From contig CAZOAG010000003.1 of the NCBI GenBank assembly GCA_964577805.1, positions 62,001 through 126,000 on the forward strand: DNA of 64,000 nt. The letters are read 5' to 3'. The DNA is from CAZPRW01 sp964577805. GTDB lineage: Bacteria; Verrucomicrobiota; Verrucomicrobiia; Opitutales; JAIRKQ01. Under the pieces are notes generated by a model. That model had not been told where the DNA came from. It saw nothing but the letters and a program-made list of their open reading frames with translations, and made no database searches. Of this stretch, positions 48,801 through 56,035 are shown piece by piece (within the stretch, counting starts at the first letter, position 1; the number at the start of each line of letters is the position of its first letter). The translations under genes were made by a program, and so were the position numbers.

Positions 48801-49114
48801 TGTCCAGCTTCAAGACTCGTCCCGCTTAAAACAGTCCCAGATGTCGTCGTTGCATGAGAATCTCCAGTCAAATTCGATGGTGCTAGTATTGCAGTCACAT
48901 CTTCAAGTAATGTGCATTGTTCATTGCCATATTTAACCGTTGTCCCAGCAGGTATTTTTATAGTAACACTTCCAGACTCATTAAATTTAAACTGCGTAAT
49001 AATAGCATTCAAATCCAAAAATGGATTCGCAACATTATCGATCATTCCCTGTGTAATATCAATCCCTGTCTCATTACTTACACCGGCATTATCAAAACTA
49101 ATTATTTCACTCAT
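45857..49114 (-). CDS. Giant T3SS needle-tip-position protein
   Basis: A 1085-residue acidic protein without signal peptide, in the lcrV position of an lcrGVH-yopBD-like operon. The N-terminal 180 residues are beta-rich with repeated Ser/Thr/Gly strands (KIPAGTTVKYGNEQCTL; GTVLSGTSLEAGQLI). Residues about 190-780 are helical, Asn/Lys/Asp-rich, with degenerate repeats, e.g. LCSVDGDDVNTVCDNLKNKV versus LKVDNGNTIDQCLTNLKNAI. The C-terminal 250 residues contain long coiled coils and end SIGDYYKNIITNIR after TTKMEQYMQDANACVSACTQ, similar in character to the C-terminal helix of IpaD/SipD/LcrV tip proteins. Tip proteins are usually 300-350 residues. Role inferred mainly from position; it could also be a translocator-associated adhesin. 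Confidence 0.55.
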   Translation of the reverse strand: MSEIISFDNAGVSNETGIDITQGMIDNVANPFLDLNAIITQFKFNESGSVTIKIPAGTTVKYGNEQCTLLEDVTAILAPSNLTGDSHATTTSGTVLSGTSLEAGQLITSSCEWTVKLEGKVKVRTQDGYVILGSKDPNELDAGTAVSLSEGTNVYATSEINVSKVNEQTAQFYFLADVSYHQIVLQELYDTLTALQESAYKSNLLSYLEKNCINTGRNKLSKEEYDELKNMSLTEIKDYLSGLNWLSENDLKGMNTFDSLVGFLEKNKSSVDVSDIISIFEKYGVFSDKEIENLRNDKSLDGKLDNTWDVDSLLSLIYKKNEDGNKYVPESVFISDEIDNIRKSAAQKFFDSLKNESGITVENIKSALNGLCSVDGDDVNTVCDNLKNKVGSNDFTLDKFDTFLKNLLNVKVPSSEICPLPESPEGSSCVKLSDDAETLFEALENDSYTKTSEYIKKAFNSKYKSWEELKDLVLAGKMTIQEIYNSIKNNIPDFLKKGDGSLKDGVSWPPSGVTDPVDAKSLVVTEDVEKYFEELEIYTKGTNPLINLKDLNNICAELKVDNGNTIDQCLTNLKNAISSLKITPSKINDRLCEISVDRWTSLGSKIDVNDEIISFLIKNKSISLDELKEAVKNTNIYAESSITNLGDSIEGANSKTEIMELLSHNELKEIITIGDLVTGLTKVHKCSTYLYKTALIDEISATGKLDGNILYDYRTAYPDFDGDGNITQLASKKILDKLSEEVRIDYDGFKSGLLSISRFKDGAVDNAIANGVGNTAGSQEYIDNMNKLLNLCLLAGTPASGESSYALATGVQRTLDSNGNYVYEIVKGSKTIASSSLDSSFDKRDATVGMALPYFALAIMYEKTCIQQMILVEQLKQIEKINDEIRENNKALKALTDLYDKVYEAVTWSANANEVSEYTNLSYSVSLKGCEMSVNELDKYLKQAVKNVEGLGSQGTIGDFYNVNAESYRVNSDDNTFITVVGRYDRDGNNMWEKYVDFKKNKKSADKNFDSNTSNIDVKEQATLTHISNLQDQVRMYGDTLSTDAQLMTTKMEQYMQDANACVSACTQTVKSIGDYYKNIITNIR

Positions 49115-49138
49115 ATATAAAATCTCCCATCAATATAA

Positions 49139-49840
49139 TTATATTCTAAGTCGTTTTATTGCACGACGTTTTGTCGAAGTGTTTGAAACAACCAATTCGA
49201 CATCATTTTCTTTGTAGACTTTCTCACTTCCCAACTTGCCAGCATCGTTCGTCGTACGATTTAATAAAATCTCTGACAGATCACCTTTGTTTCTTTTTGG
49301 ATTATTTTGCAACTGTTCCAACATTGCCAACTCCCATCCCGCTTCTGGCTTTAGCCCCAACATTTCACAACGAGCGATCTCAGATTGTCGTGCCTTATAA
49401 GCAAAATCATCAATGCCTTCTAATTGACCATTCAAATGTTTTACAATCGGGTTTTTCTCTCCCAAAGAGATTCCAATGCTATCAAAGACATCACGTTGCG
49501 TCTGCAATGTTTCTTGCATCCTTTTTGCAAGATCATCATTTTTTTCAATATAATGTTCATTTGCTGTTAGACGCTCCTGAACACGACACATCATTTCTTT
49601 GCGCACATTATCGACTGCTTCCTTATAATCTAATAAAGCACCTTCTGGTAAATCCGGCTCCTTATGATATATTCCATACGACTTGCATACATTAATTATA
49701 AATCGCAACATTTCACTGCGAACAAGACTGCAAAATGACAATACCATCTTGCAGCACAAACACCGCCATAACGGCATGTTTCTTACAAAAAATTTCCATC
49801 CATATTTGACAGTATTCTTATTCAATCCCCAAAAACCCAC
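49139..49840 (-). CDS. Hypothetical protein in the lcrG position of the translocon operon
   Basis: First gene of the translocon operon. The frame is open from a GTG at 49840, but the likely promoter's -10 ends only 7 bases away, so the real start is probably one of the internal Mets at 49777, 49744 or 49711. From residue 60 on, the protein is charged and helical (YKEAVDNVRKEMMCRVQERL; NDDLAKRMQETLQTQRDVF). No family is recognised. In Yersinia this slot holds LcrG, a small chaperone of LcrV; this protein is larger (about 190-230 residues), so the parallel is positional only. Confidence 0.55.
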   Translation of the reverse strand: MGFWGLNKNTVKYGWKFFVRNMPLWRCLCCKMVLSFCSLVRSEMLRFIINVCKSYGIYHKEPDLPEGALLDYKEAVDNVRKEMMCRVQERLTANEHYIEKNDDLAKRMQETLQTQRDVFDSIGISLGEKNPIVKHLNGQLEGIDDFAYKARQSEIARCEMLGLKPEAGWELAMLEQLQNNPKRNKGDLSEILLNRTTNDAGKLGSEKVYKENDVELVVSNTSTKRRAIKRLRI

Positions 49841-49846
49841 GTGATG

Positions 49847-49874
49847 ATTCTATCTCGCCAATAAGTGCTGTCAA
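49847..49874 (-). promoter_or_regulatory. Candidate promoter of the T3SS translocon operon
   Basis: On the minus strand, a perfect TTGACA (49869-49874) is separated by 16 bases from TAGAAT (49847-49852). It is the best sigma-70-type promoter in the intergenic region and points at the translocon operon. Its closeness to 49840 argues for a start codon further inside the first gene. Confidence 0.5.
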
Positions 49875-49911
49875 CAGAAAATCTTCACAGAAAAACATTT
49901 GTCAAATTAGT

Positions 49912-49931
49912 TATTTCTTGAATAAGAAATA
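49912..49931. promoter_or_regulatory. Palindrome in the divergent translocon/AsmA-like intergenic region
   Basis: A perfect inverted repeat, TATTTCTT-GAAT-AAGAAATA, 8-bp arms around a 4-base centre. It lies 24 bases before the start of the AsmA-like gene and about 40 bases upstream of the translocon -35. It is too short and lacks a T run in either sense to be a typical terminator, so an operator is a reasonable guess. Confidence 0.35.
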
Positions 49932-49955
49932 GAAATATATATCATACAGGGTGTT

Positions 49956-50810
49956 ATGGTTCGGTTTTTAGGAAAAATATTTTTCACCCCGTTAAAGTGG
50001 GTCTTGAAGGCATTATTCAGGCTGCTGGTGTTAGTTATATTGCTCGTATGTATTGCAATGGCAAGTAGCAACTGGTGGATACCACCAACAACCAGCAGTG
50101 TATTAACCAAATTATCAGGGTTCAAAACAACATTATCAGGATCTCATGGGAATCTTTTTAAAGGACGTGTCGATTGTCGCGACATAAATATTCATAATCC
50201 AAAAACAACATTTCAATATGATAATTTTATTCGTGCGAATTCAGTAGTTGCCGATGTTGATATGACATCCTTAATAAAGGACACAATCGTAATAGAAGAA
50301 TTGACGATTGATATTGATGCTATCAGTCTAGTGAAAGATAAAAATGGCACATCTAATTATTCATTATTCTCGCAAAATATATCGCAATTTATCCCTTCAA
50401 ATGAAAAAACTGACACGAATACTAAATCAACATCAAGCACTTCAAATAAAAAATCTATATTTATCAAAAAACTGACAATAGCACTTGGTAAAGTCGACAA
50501 TATCGATGAACAAAAAGGCACAAAGAAAACATATACAATAAATTACCGTCGCGAATTTACTGATGTTTCTAATTTTTCTAAACTAGGAATACAATTAGCC
50601 GGCGACCTCGGAAAATATGGACTATCAATCATCATAGATTCCGTAATATCATCTGTATCTGACCTCGGAGGTGTAGCAGTCGACAGTGTAAAATCAATAA
50701 AAAATACAACATTGGACGCTGCTGGAACAGCAACAAAAAGCATTGAATCAGGACTAAAAAAAACCGGCAACGGTGTCTCATCTGGATTCAAAAAATTATT
50801 CGGCAAATAA
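49956..50810 (+). CDS. AsmA-like inner membrane/periplasmic protein
   Basis: A 284-residue protein with a basic N-terminus and one hydrophobic helix (LFRLLVLVILLVCIAMASS, about 22-40). The region after it has the AsmA/TamB-type pattern: LFKGRVDCRDINIHNP, IRANSVVADVDMTSLIKDTIVIEELTIDIDAIS, then SNYSLFSQNI. These short repeats belong to the bridge-like lipid-transfer superfamily that links inner and outer membranes. The last 60 residues are a Ser/Gly/Lys-rich amphipathic helix, not typical of the family. It is divergent from the translocon operon, and followed by a terminator. Confidence 0.6.
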   Translation: MVRFLGKIFFTPLKWVLKALFRLLVLVILLVCIAMASSNWWIPPTTSSVLTKLSGFKTTLSGSHGNLFKGRVDCRDINIHNPKTTFQYDNFIRANSVVADVDMTSLIKDTIVIEELTIDIDAISLVKDKNGTSNYSLFSQNISQFIPSNEKTDTNTKSTSSTSNKKSIFIKKLTIALGKVDNIDEQKGTKKTYTINYRREFTDVSNFSKLGIQLAGDLGKYGLSIIIDSVISSVSDLGGVAVDSVKSIKNTTLDAAGTATKSIESGLKKTGNGVSSGFKKLFGK

Positions 50811-50831
50811 ACACTTTATTTAATTTCGTAA

Positions 50832-50870
50832 AATGACCGCCATTAACACAAAACATTACTGGCGGTCATT
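50832..50870 (+). terminator. Terminator of the AsmA-like gene
   Basis: An 11-bp perfect stem AATGACCGCCA / TGGCGGTCATT with a 17-base loop, followed by TTTATT. It sits 21 bases beyond the stop. Confidence 0.8.
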
Positions 50871-51069
50871 TTTATTAAAACAACTATGACAAACTACCAG
50901 TCATCGCTACTTTTTCATTTGTCAAAAACTTATGTTACGGAAGCAGGCAATAACATCGCAACAATATCCCAAAACTATCCTCATAAAAACATGCAATTTT
51001 AAAAATCGTCAAAACTCAATACACAAAAAACACCACAGATACACTTATAACAAGCATCGTTTGTACGGA

Positions 51070-51771
51070 TCATATACATGCAGATTTTATTAGAAAATTT
51101 TTAGCACGTTCTGTTGTAGGACATTTGAAAAAATCATCAGCTGGCCTGTCTTCTACAATTTTCCCATGCTCCAAAAATAATACACGGTCAGATATTCTAC
51201 GTGCCATTGTCAAATCATGCGTAACAATAACAACAGCAATTCCACTTTTTGAAATGTTACTTATCATAGAAATGACATCGCTCGTCATTTCAGGGTCCAA
51301 GGCTGATGTCGGCTCATCAAATAATAAAACTTTCGGCTCCATCACCAATGTTCTAGCAATCGCAACACGCTGTTTTTGACCGCCTGACAACCGAGAAGGA
51401 TATACATCAAACTTATCTGACAATCCAAATTGCGATAACATATCCTTCGCTCGTGATTCCGCAAGCGCACACGGTAGTTTCTTTACTGCGCGTAATGCAT
51501 ATGCAACATTTTGAAGAACATTCATATGATCAAATAGACAACATCCCTGCTGAACTAGACCTAATGCACCTCTTCCAGCAGGTTGACCATCAACAACAAC
51601 ATTGCCTTTTGTCATTTTTTCTAACCCGCATAAAACACGTATCACTGTTGTCTTTCCAGCACCAGAACCTCCTATAATAGTTGCTACTTCACCATCTCTG
51701 ACAGTAAATGACACACCTTTCAATACTTCATTCGAACCGAAAGAACAATGTAACTCCTTCACTTCGAGCAT
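51070..51771 (-). CDS. Polar amino-acid ABC transporter, ATP-binding protein
   Basis: A 233-residue nucleotide-binding subunit of the GlnQ/HisP/ArtP class. Walker A GGSGAGKTT, Q-loop LVQQGCCLFDH, signature LSGGQKQRVAIA, Walker B VLLFDEPTSALDP and the H-loop IVTHD are all intact. It overlaps the permease gene by 13 bases and is the last gene of a three-gene operon (binding protein, permease, ATPase). Chlamydiae keep a similar arginine system (ArtJ). Confidence 0.95.
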   Translation of the reverse strand: MLEVKELHCSFGSNEVLKGVSFTVRDGEVATIIGGSGAGKTTVIRVLCGLEKMTKGNVVVDGQPAGRGALGLVQQGCCLFDHMNVLQNVAYALRAVKKLPCALAESRAKDMLSQFGLSDKFDVYPSRLSGGQKQRVAIARTLVMEPKVLLFDEPTSALDPEMTSDVISMISNISKSGIAVVIVTHDLTMARRISDRVLFLEHGKIVEDRPADDFFKCPTTERAKNFLIKSACI

Positions 51772-52424
51772 GACAACCTCCGCTCTATGATTTTAGAAAC
51801 ACGACTCAGTAACATTACCATGACATAATAGCATAGTCCAGCAACCAACAACGGTTCTAAATATAAATAATGTTCGCTGGACACCACTGTAGCACGACGT
51901 AATAAATCAGATTCTCCTATAATAGATACCAGTGATGATTCTTTTAACAAATCCACCATTTCATTGACCAATGATGGTAATACATTACGAATGCCCTGAG
52001 GCAAAATAATATCTCGCATGATTTGTATTTTCGAACAACCCAATATTTGTGCAATCTCGATCTGACCAACATTCACACTTTGAATACCAGCACGAATAAT
52101 TTCTGACACATAAGCAGCAGAATTCATCGAAAACGCTATAATGCCTGCAGTAAATGCAGGAATAGAATGTCCTATTACCTGCGGAACAGCAAAATATATT
52201 ATCGACAATTGCAATAATAATGGCGTTCCGCGAAAAACTGATAAATAAAGATTTCCAACACTTCGCAATAAACGGCTATGTGACAGACGAATAATTGCCA
52301 AAAATGTCCCACCAAAAAATCCAAATATCATCGCAAATAATGCATACTCCAAAGTGATCTTTACACCACTAATAATATATGGAATTTCACTATAAATTTG
52401 CTGAAAACCATGAAAACAATTCAT
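51759..52424 (-). CDS. Polar amino-acid ABC transporter, permease
   Basis: A 221-residue HisM/GlnP-type permease with five hydrophobic segments. The N-terminal GVKITLEYALFAMIFGFFGG and the cytoplasmic EAA-like loop with QILGCSKIQIMRDIILPQGI (the family's A-x-x-L-G) are clear. FRGTPLLLQLSIIYF is the usual conserved stretch. As only one permease is present, it presumably works as a homodimer. Confidence 0.94.
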   Translation of the reverse strand: MNCFHGFQQIYSEIPYIISGVKITLEYALFAMIFGFFGGTFLAIIRLSHSRLLRSVGNLYLSVFRGTPLLLQLSIIYFAVPQVIGHSIPAFTAGIIAFSMNSAAYVSEIIRAGIQSVNVGQIEIAQILGCSKIQIMRDIILPQGIRNVLPSLVNEMVDLLKESSLVSIIGESDLLRRATVVSSEHYLYLEPLLVAGLCYYVMVMLLSRVSKIIERRLSCSK

Positions 52425-52425
52425 A

Positions 52426-53187
52426 CTATTTTATATCCCATTTCGCCTCTAATTCATCTAACCGACCATTCTCTTTCAATACTACAAGTATACGATTAAC
52501 ATTCTCTCGCAATGGAGAATTTTTTGTAAATGCAACAGCGAAAGAATCAGAAAACTTTAAATGAAAAACACATAATTTTGGATTTTTTTCAACTAATTTC
52601 CGAGCTTCCGGGAAACCGATTATCAAGCCATATACTGTTCCATTGCCAGCAGCTGATTTTGAAATTTCAGCAATCATAGACCCTATATTGTCATACCTTT
52701 TTATAGTAAGATCAGGAATGTTAGCTGCACGAATATCAGTCTCATGATGCGTCCCAAGTTGTACGCCAACAGTCTTTCCTTCCAACAACTCTATAGGGAA
52801 TACAGCAGCTGTACCCAACATATTAGCAAATTCTTCTTTATTCGCTAATACAATCGCACTAATGTTATCTTGATATGATATCGAAAAATCAACGTTTTCA
52901 CGTCGTGCATCAGTTGGAGTAATTGCTGATATTGCCATATCTCCCTGTTTCGACATCAATGCAGGGACAATAAATGAAAATGGCATATCTTTAATAATTA
53001 ATTTACGATTTAACTTCGTCGCAATTTCTTTCGCTAAATCAATATCAAACCCAACAATATCACCATGCCGCATATATTCATATGGTGGATTATCAGCACT
53101 AGTAAGCACGACCAATTCATCTTGTTTGCCAAGGCAACAAATAATGTTTATAACAAACAAAGACAAGCACAGCAACGCCTTCTTCAT
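52426..53187 (-). CDS. Polar amino-acid ABC transporter, periplasmic binding protein
   Basis: A family 3 solute-binding protein, 253 residues, with a signal peptide (MKKALLCLSLFVINIICC). The mature part starts with LVVLTSADNPPYEYM and contains GFDIDLAKEIA, ITPTDARRENVDFS and GVQLGTHHETDI, all standard. The two Cys at the end of the hydrophobic stretch are not in a good lipobox, so cleavage by signal peptidase I is also possible. It is 1 base before the permease gene. Specificity (Arg, Gln, His or other) cannot be read. Confidence 0.93.
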   Translation of the reverse strand: MKKALLCLSLFVINIICCLGKQDELVVLTSADNPPYEYMRHGDIVGFDIDLAKEIATKLNRKLIIKDMPFSFIVPALMSKQGDMAISAITPTDARRENVDFSISYQDNISAIVLANKEEFANMLGTAAVFPIELLEGKTVGVQLGTHHETDIRAANIPDLTIKRYDNIGSMIAEISKSAAGNGTVYGLIIGFPEARKLVEKNPKLCVFHLKFSDSFAVAFTKNSPLRENVNRILVVLKENGRLDELEAKWDIK

Positions 53188-53256
53188 ATTTTGATAACAA
53201 TCATTTTAATTGCATATGTCAATTGATTTACTAGCTTTCGCCGTAAGAAGAAAGTA

Positions 53257-54180
53257 ATGAATGAGGATGAGAGTGATACAAATTGCGTACATAAAAACAC
53301 AGCAATAATATTCGTCGCATTCTATCTTTCTGTAATTGCATTAGCTGCCATCATATCACCAATATTATTTGCAACAACACGATATTTGGCGAATACATAT
53401 TCAATTTCATTGTTACAGCATTACGTAGATAAAGGGTTTGGAAAATTTTTTGACCGTTCACGTTGGGTCGCATTGGCAATATTATTGCCTGTATTTCTAA
53501 ACATTATTAAATTAAAACTATCACGTGATATTGGATTAAACAGATTATCAACATCGAAATTTATTAAAATATTTTTTTTAGGATGTATAATTACATCAAT
53601 AATATATTACTCGTTATCGTACATATATTTATTTAAAAGCAAAGAAGTCATATTATCGCAACACATCGTAGCATCATTGAAGATGCTCATATGTGCATTG
53701 ATCATCGGAATTATTGAAGAAATTATTTTTCGTGGGATCATATTAAATGCATTTGCTAGAACTTTTTCGCTAACAGTTGCAATATTACTATCATCGATAT
53801 TTTTTGCATATTGCCATATCGGAGCTGGGTCATGTCCACAAATCAATACTACTTTCGAATATTTTGATGGCATCAAATGTGCACTATGGTCATTATATGG
53901 GTTTACAAAAAATATGTCATTCATGCAATTAGCGAACTTAACTACATTAGGAATGACATTATCATTGTTAACCGTGCGATATAAAAGCATATTGGCTGCT
54001 ATATCTTTTCATACGAGCACTGTTTTCATCATTATGCAAGTGCGAAAATTCGGAACATTTTTGCAATACACTCATTCCGGTAATATTTCAATCAATATAT
54101 TGGACACCAAAATTACATTGTTCATGCAATTGGTTATTATTGTTATGTTATTGATAGATAATAAAAAAGTGTACGAATAA
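53257..54180 (+). CDS. CPBP-family intramembrane metalloprotease
   Basis: A 307-residue membrane protein of the CAAX-protease/bacteriocin-processing (Abi) family. Motif 1 IIEEIIFRG (the EExxxR) follows a hydrophobic segment near residue 150, and motif 2 FFAYCHIG supplies the next catalytic His. A third His is in AAISFHTSTVF. About eight transmembrane segments. In other bacteria such proteases process prenylated or peptide substrates; the substrate here is unknown. Confidence 0.85.
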   Translation: MNEDESDTNCVHKNTAIIFVAFYLSVIALAAIISPILFATTRYLANTYSISLLQHYVDKGFGKFFDRSRWVALAILLPVFLNIIKLKLSRDIGLNRLSTSKFIKIFFLGCIITSIIYYSLSYIYLFKSKEVILSQHIVASLKMLICALIIGIIEEIIFRGIILNAFARTFSLTVAILLSSIFFAYCHIGAGSCPQINTTFEYFDGIKCALWSLYGFTKNMSFMQLANLTTLGMTLSLLTVRYKSILAAISFHTSTVFIIMQVRKFGTFLQYTHSGNISINILDTKITLFMQLVIIVMLLIDNKKVYE

Positions 54181-54481
54181 CGTTTTAGACATTCACTCAG
54201 CAAACCTTAAAAGGTTATAGAGAGAGAAAATATAAATTAACGTTTATCAGTAAAATTCAGAGCAAAAATCATTTACTAAGTTAGATAAACAATCTGTAAG
54301 ATCTCAACAGGCAAGAACGAAAAGTTAAAAATGAAGATAAGCTCCGTTTATAAAAACGAAATAATGTTTTGTCCAAAACTTTTTATTACACAAAAAACAA
54401 TCAATCAAAACACTTAATGAAGGCATTAATCAAAAAAGAACCAGCACTGACTATCAAGAATCAAAATGTTACAATAAAAAA
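54181..54481. other. Intergenic region before tRNA-Leu
   Basis: About 300 noncoding bases between the CPBP gene and tRNA-Leu. I see no open frame, no strong hairpin and no RNA signature. Confidence 0.4.
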
Positions 54482-54565
54482 TGGTGCTCGAGGAGGGACT
54501 CGAACCCTCAAGCCATAGGCACCAGATCCTAAGTCTGGCGTGTCTGCCAATTTCACCACTCGAGC
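54482..54565 (-). tRNA. tRNA-Leu (TAG)
   Basis: A class II tRNA on the minus strand: acceptor GCTCGAG/CTCGAGC, anticodon loop ACTTAGGAT giving TAG, a long variable arm (GGTGCCTATGGCTT), T-arm GAGGGTTCGAGTCCCTC and an encoded CCA. Confidence 0.95.
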
Positions 54566-54602
54566 AATAGTTAATGTAGCGAAACGCTACACCAATGAAA
54601 CT

Positions 54603-55115
54603 TTACTTAAAAAATCGTGCAATCTCTTTTTCAGCAGATTCTTTGCTATCAGAAGCATGTGCGATGTTACGCATCTTATCACTTCCAAAATCACCACGAA
54701 TTGTGCCAGCAGCTGCCTTTTGTGAATCAGTTGGTCCAAGAATATTTCTTACACGCTCTATCGCATTATCTCCCTCAACTATCATCACCATAACTGGACA
54801 TGTCCCCATGAATTCAGCAATTTCAGGGAAAAACGGCAAATGTGTAAGATGTGCATAATGCTCACACAACAAATCATCACTCAATGCCATTATCTTGCAA
54901 TCAGCTATCGACAGACCAGCATTTTCAAATCGTGTAATAATCTTACCTGCCAACTTACGTTGCATACAATCAGGCTTCAAAATAACTAATGATTGTTCCA
55001 TAAAAACTTTTCTACTGGCATCTTTGTTTTCGTCACTATCACAAAAAACACCACCTGGCATAAGTGCTACACACCAAATAAAAAGTAATAATAACGATAA
55101 CGGTTTACCTTTCAC
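54603..55115 (-). CDS. ndk: Nucleoside diphosphate kinase with an N-terminal signal-like extension
   Basis: Catalyses gamma-phosphate exchange between NTPs and NDPs. The core (from Met39, MEQSLVILKPD) is normal: HLTHLPFFPEIAEFMGTCPV, GPTDSQKAAAGTIRGDFG and the phospho-His in NIAHASDS. The frame continues upstream for 38 residues from a GTG at 55115, reading VKGKPLSLLLLFIWCVALMP, a basic start plus hydrophobic core ending GGVFCDS. This looks like a signal peptide and is not part of the family. If translation starts at 55001 the enzyme is cytosolic; if at 55115 it would be exported. Neither start has a convincing ribosome binding site. Confidence 0.92.
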   Translation of the reverse strand: MKGKPLSLLLLFIWCVALMPGGVFCDSDENKDASRKVFMEQSLVILKPDCMQRKLAGKIITRFENAGLSIADCKIMALSDDLLCEHYAHLTHLPFFPEIAEFMGTCPVMVMIVEGDNAIERVRNILGPTDSQKAAAGTIRGDFGSDKMRNIAHASDSKESAEKEIARFFK

Positions 55116-55170
55116 TGAAAACTATCTATTTAAGTTTTTATAAAATGTCGATACCAAACTGACAATATTT

Positions 55171-55779
55171 TTATACAATAATATACACTCCATTCACGAT
55201 AATCTGAACGCCCATACATGTAATGATAACCCCCATAATAATGCTCAAAAATGATATTATTCGATTTGGAATCATACGTGCAATTTTTGCAACCAAAATC
55301 ATAATAATGGCTATAACTAGCATAGTAACAAAAATCGAAAACAAAAAACAAACCAATGATACTACTGACGACAACCGTGAACGTACTAGAAATATATAAG
55401 AAATTGTTCCTGGACCAGCTAATAATGGCATCGCTAATGGTGTAATAGCACAGTTACAGAAATTAATATTATTATTTCGCGATTCAGAAATAGAACCATC
55501 TGGACGTAATAACGAATATCCCAGCATTGAAAGATAAACCCCTCCTGCTACTTGGAATGATGATACTGACAAATGAAACAACGTAAATAATAGCGGACCT
55601 GTTAAGGCAGCGATAACAAGTATAATAAATGCTACACTTGTTGCTTGAACTGCAACACGAACACGTTCTCTTGTAGAACATGATGTTGTTAATCCCAAAA
55701 AGACAGCTATGGCCGCAACTGGAGTCAAAACAAAAAACAGCCGTATAGGAAATTTCAGTAATATGTCATACAACGCCAT
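55171..55779 (-). CDS. MarC-family membrane protein
   Basis: A 202-residue protein with six hydrophobic segments. It begins FFVLTPVAAIAVFLGL and has the MarC/UPF0056 hallmarks ITPLAMPLLAGPGTISYIF and GVQIIVNG. Members have been proposed as transporters or channels; no substrate is established. The N-terminal start at 55779 is the first ATG of the frame. Not operonic with ndk as far as visible (55-base gap). Confidence 0.88.
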   Translation of the reverse strand: MALYDILLKFPIRLFFVLTPVAAIAVFLGLTTSCSTRERVRVAVQATSVAFIILVIAALTGPLLFTLFHLSVSSFQVAGGVYLSMLGYSLLRPDGSISESRNNNINFCNCAITPLAMPLLAGPGTISYIFLVRSRLSSVVSLVCFLFSIFVTMLVIAIIMILVAKIARMIPNRIISFLSIIMGVIITCMGVQIIVNGVYIIV

Positions 55780-56035
55780 TCATCGAACAAAAAACAATCA
55801 TGATATCCGGTCAATTGAAATACGATTTAATATTAATAGAAAACTGTTCTTTAGCAAACATAAACCAAAACTTAAATAATTATAAAAATGCAATAATCAT
55901 CTAAGAAAAATCTTTTTTACGCTATCTTGTAATAAGGCACCTAAAATAGGCTCAACAAAAATAGACCAAAAAGACCAGTATTTTTCTCAAAAAGTATTGA
56001 CTAACTAAGCAATATGAGCCAGAAAATATTTGTCT

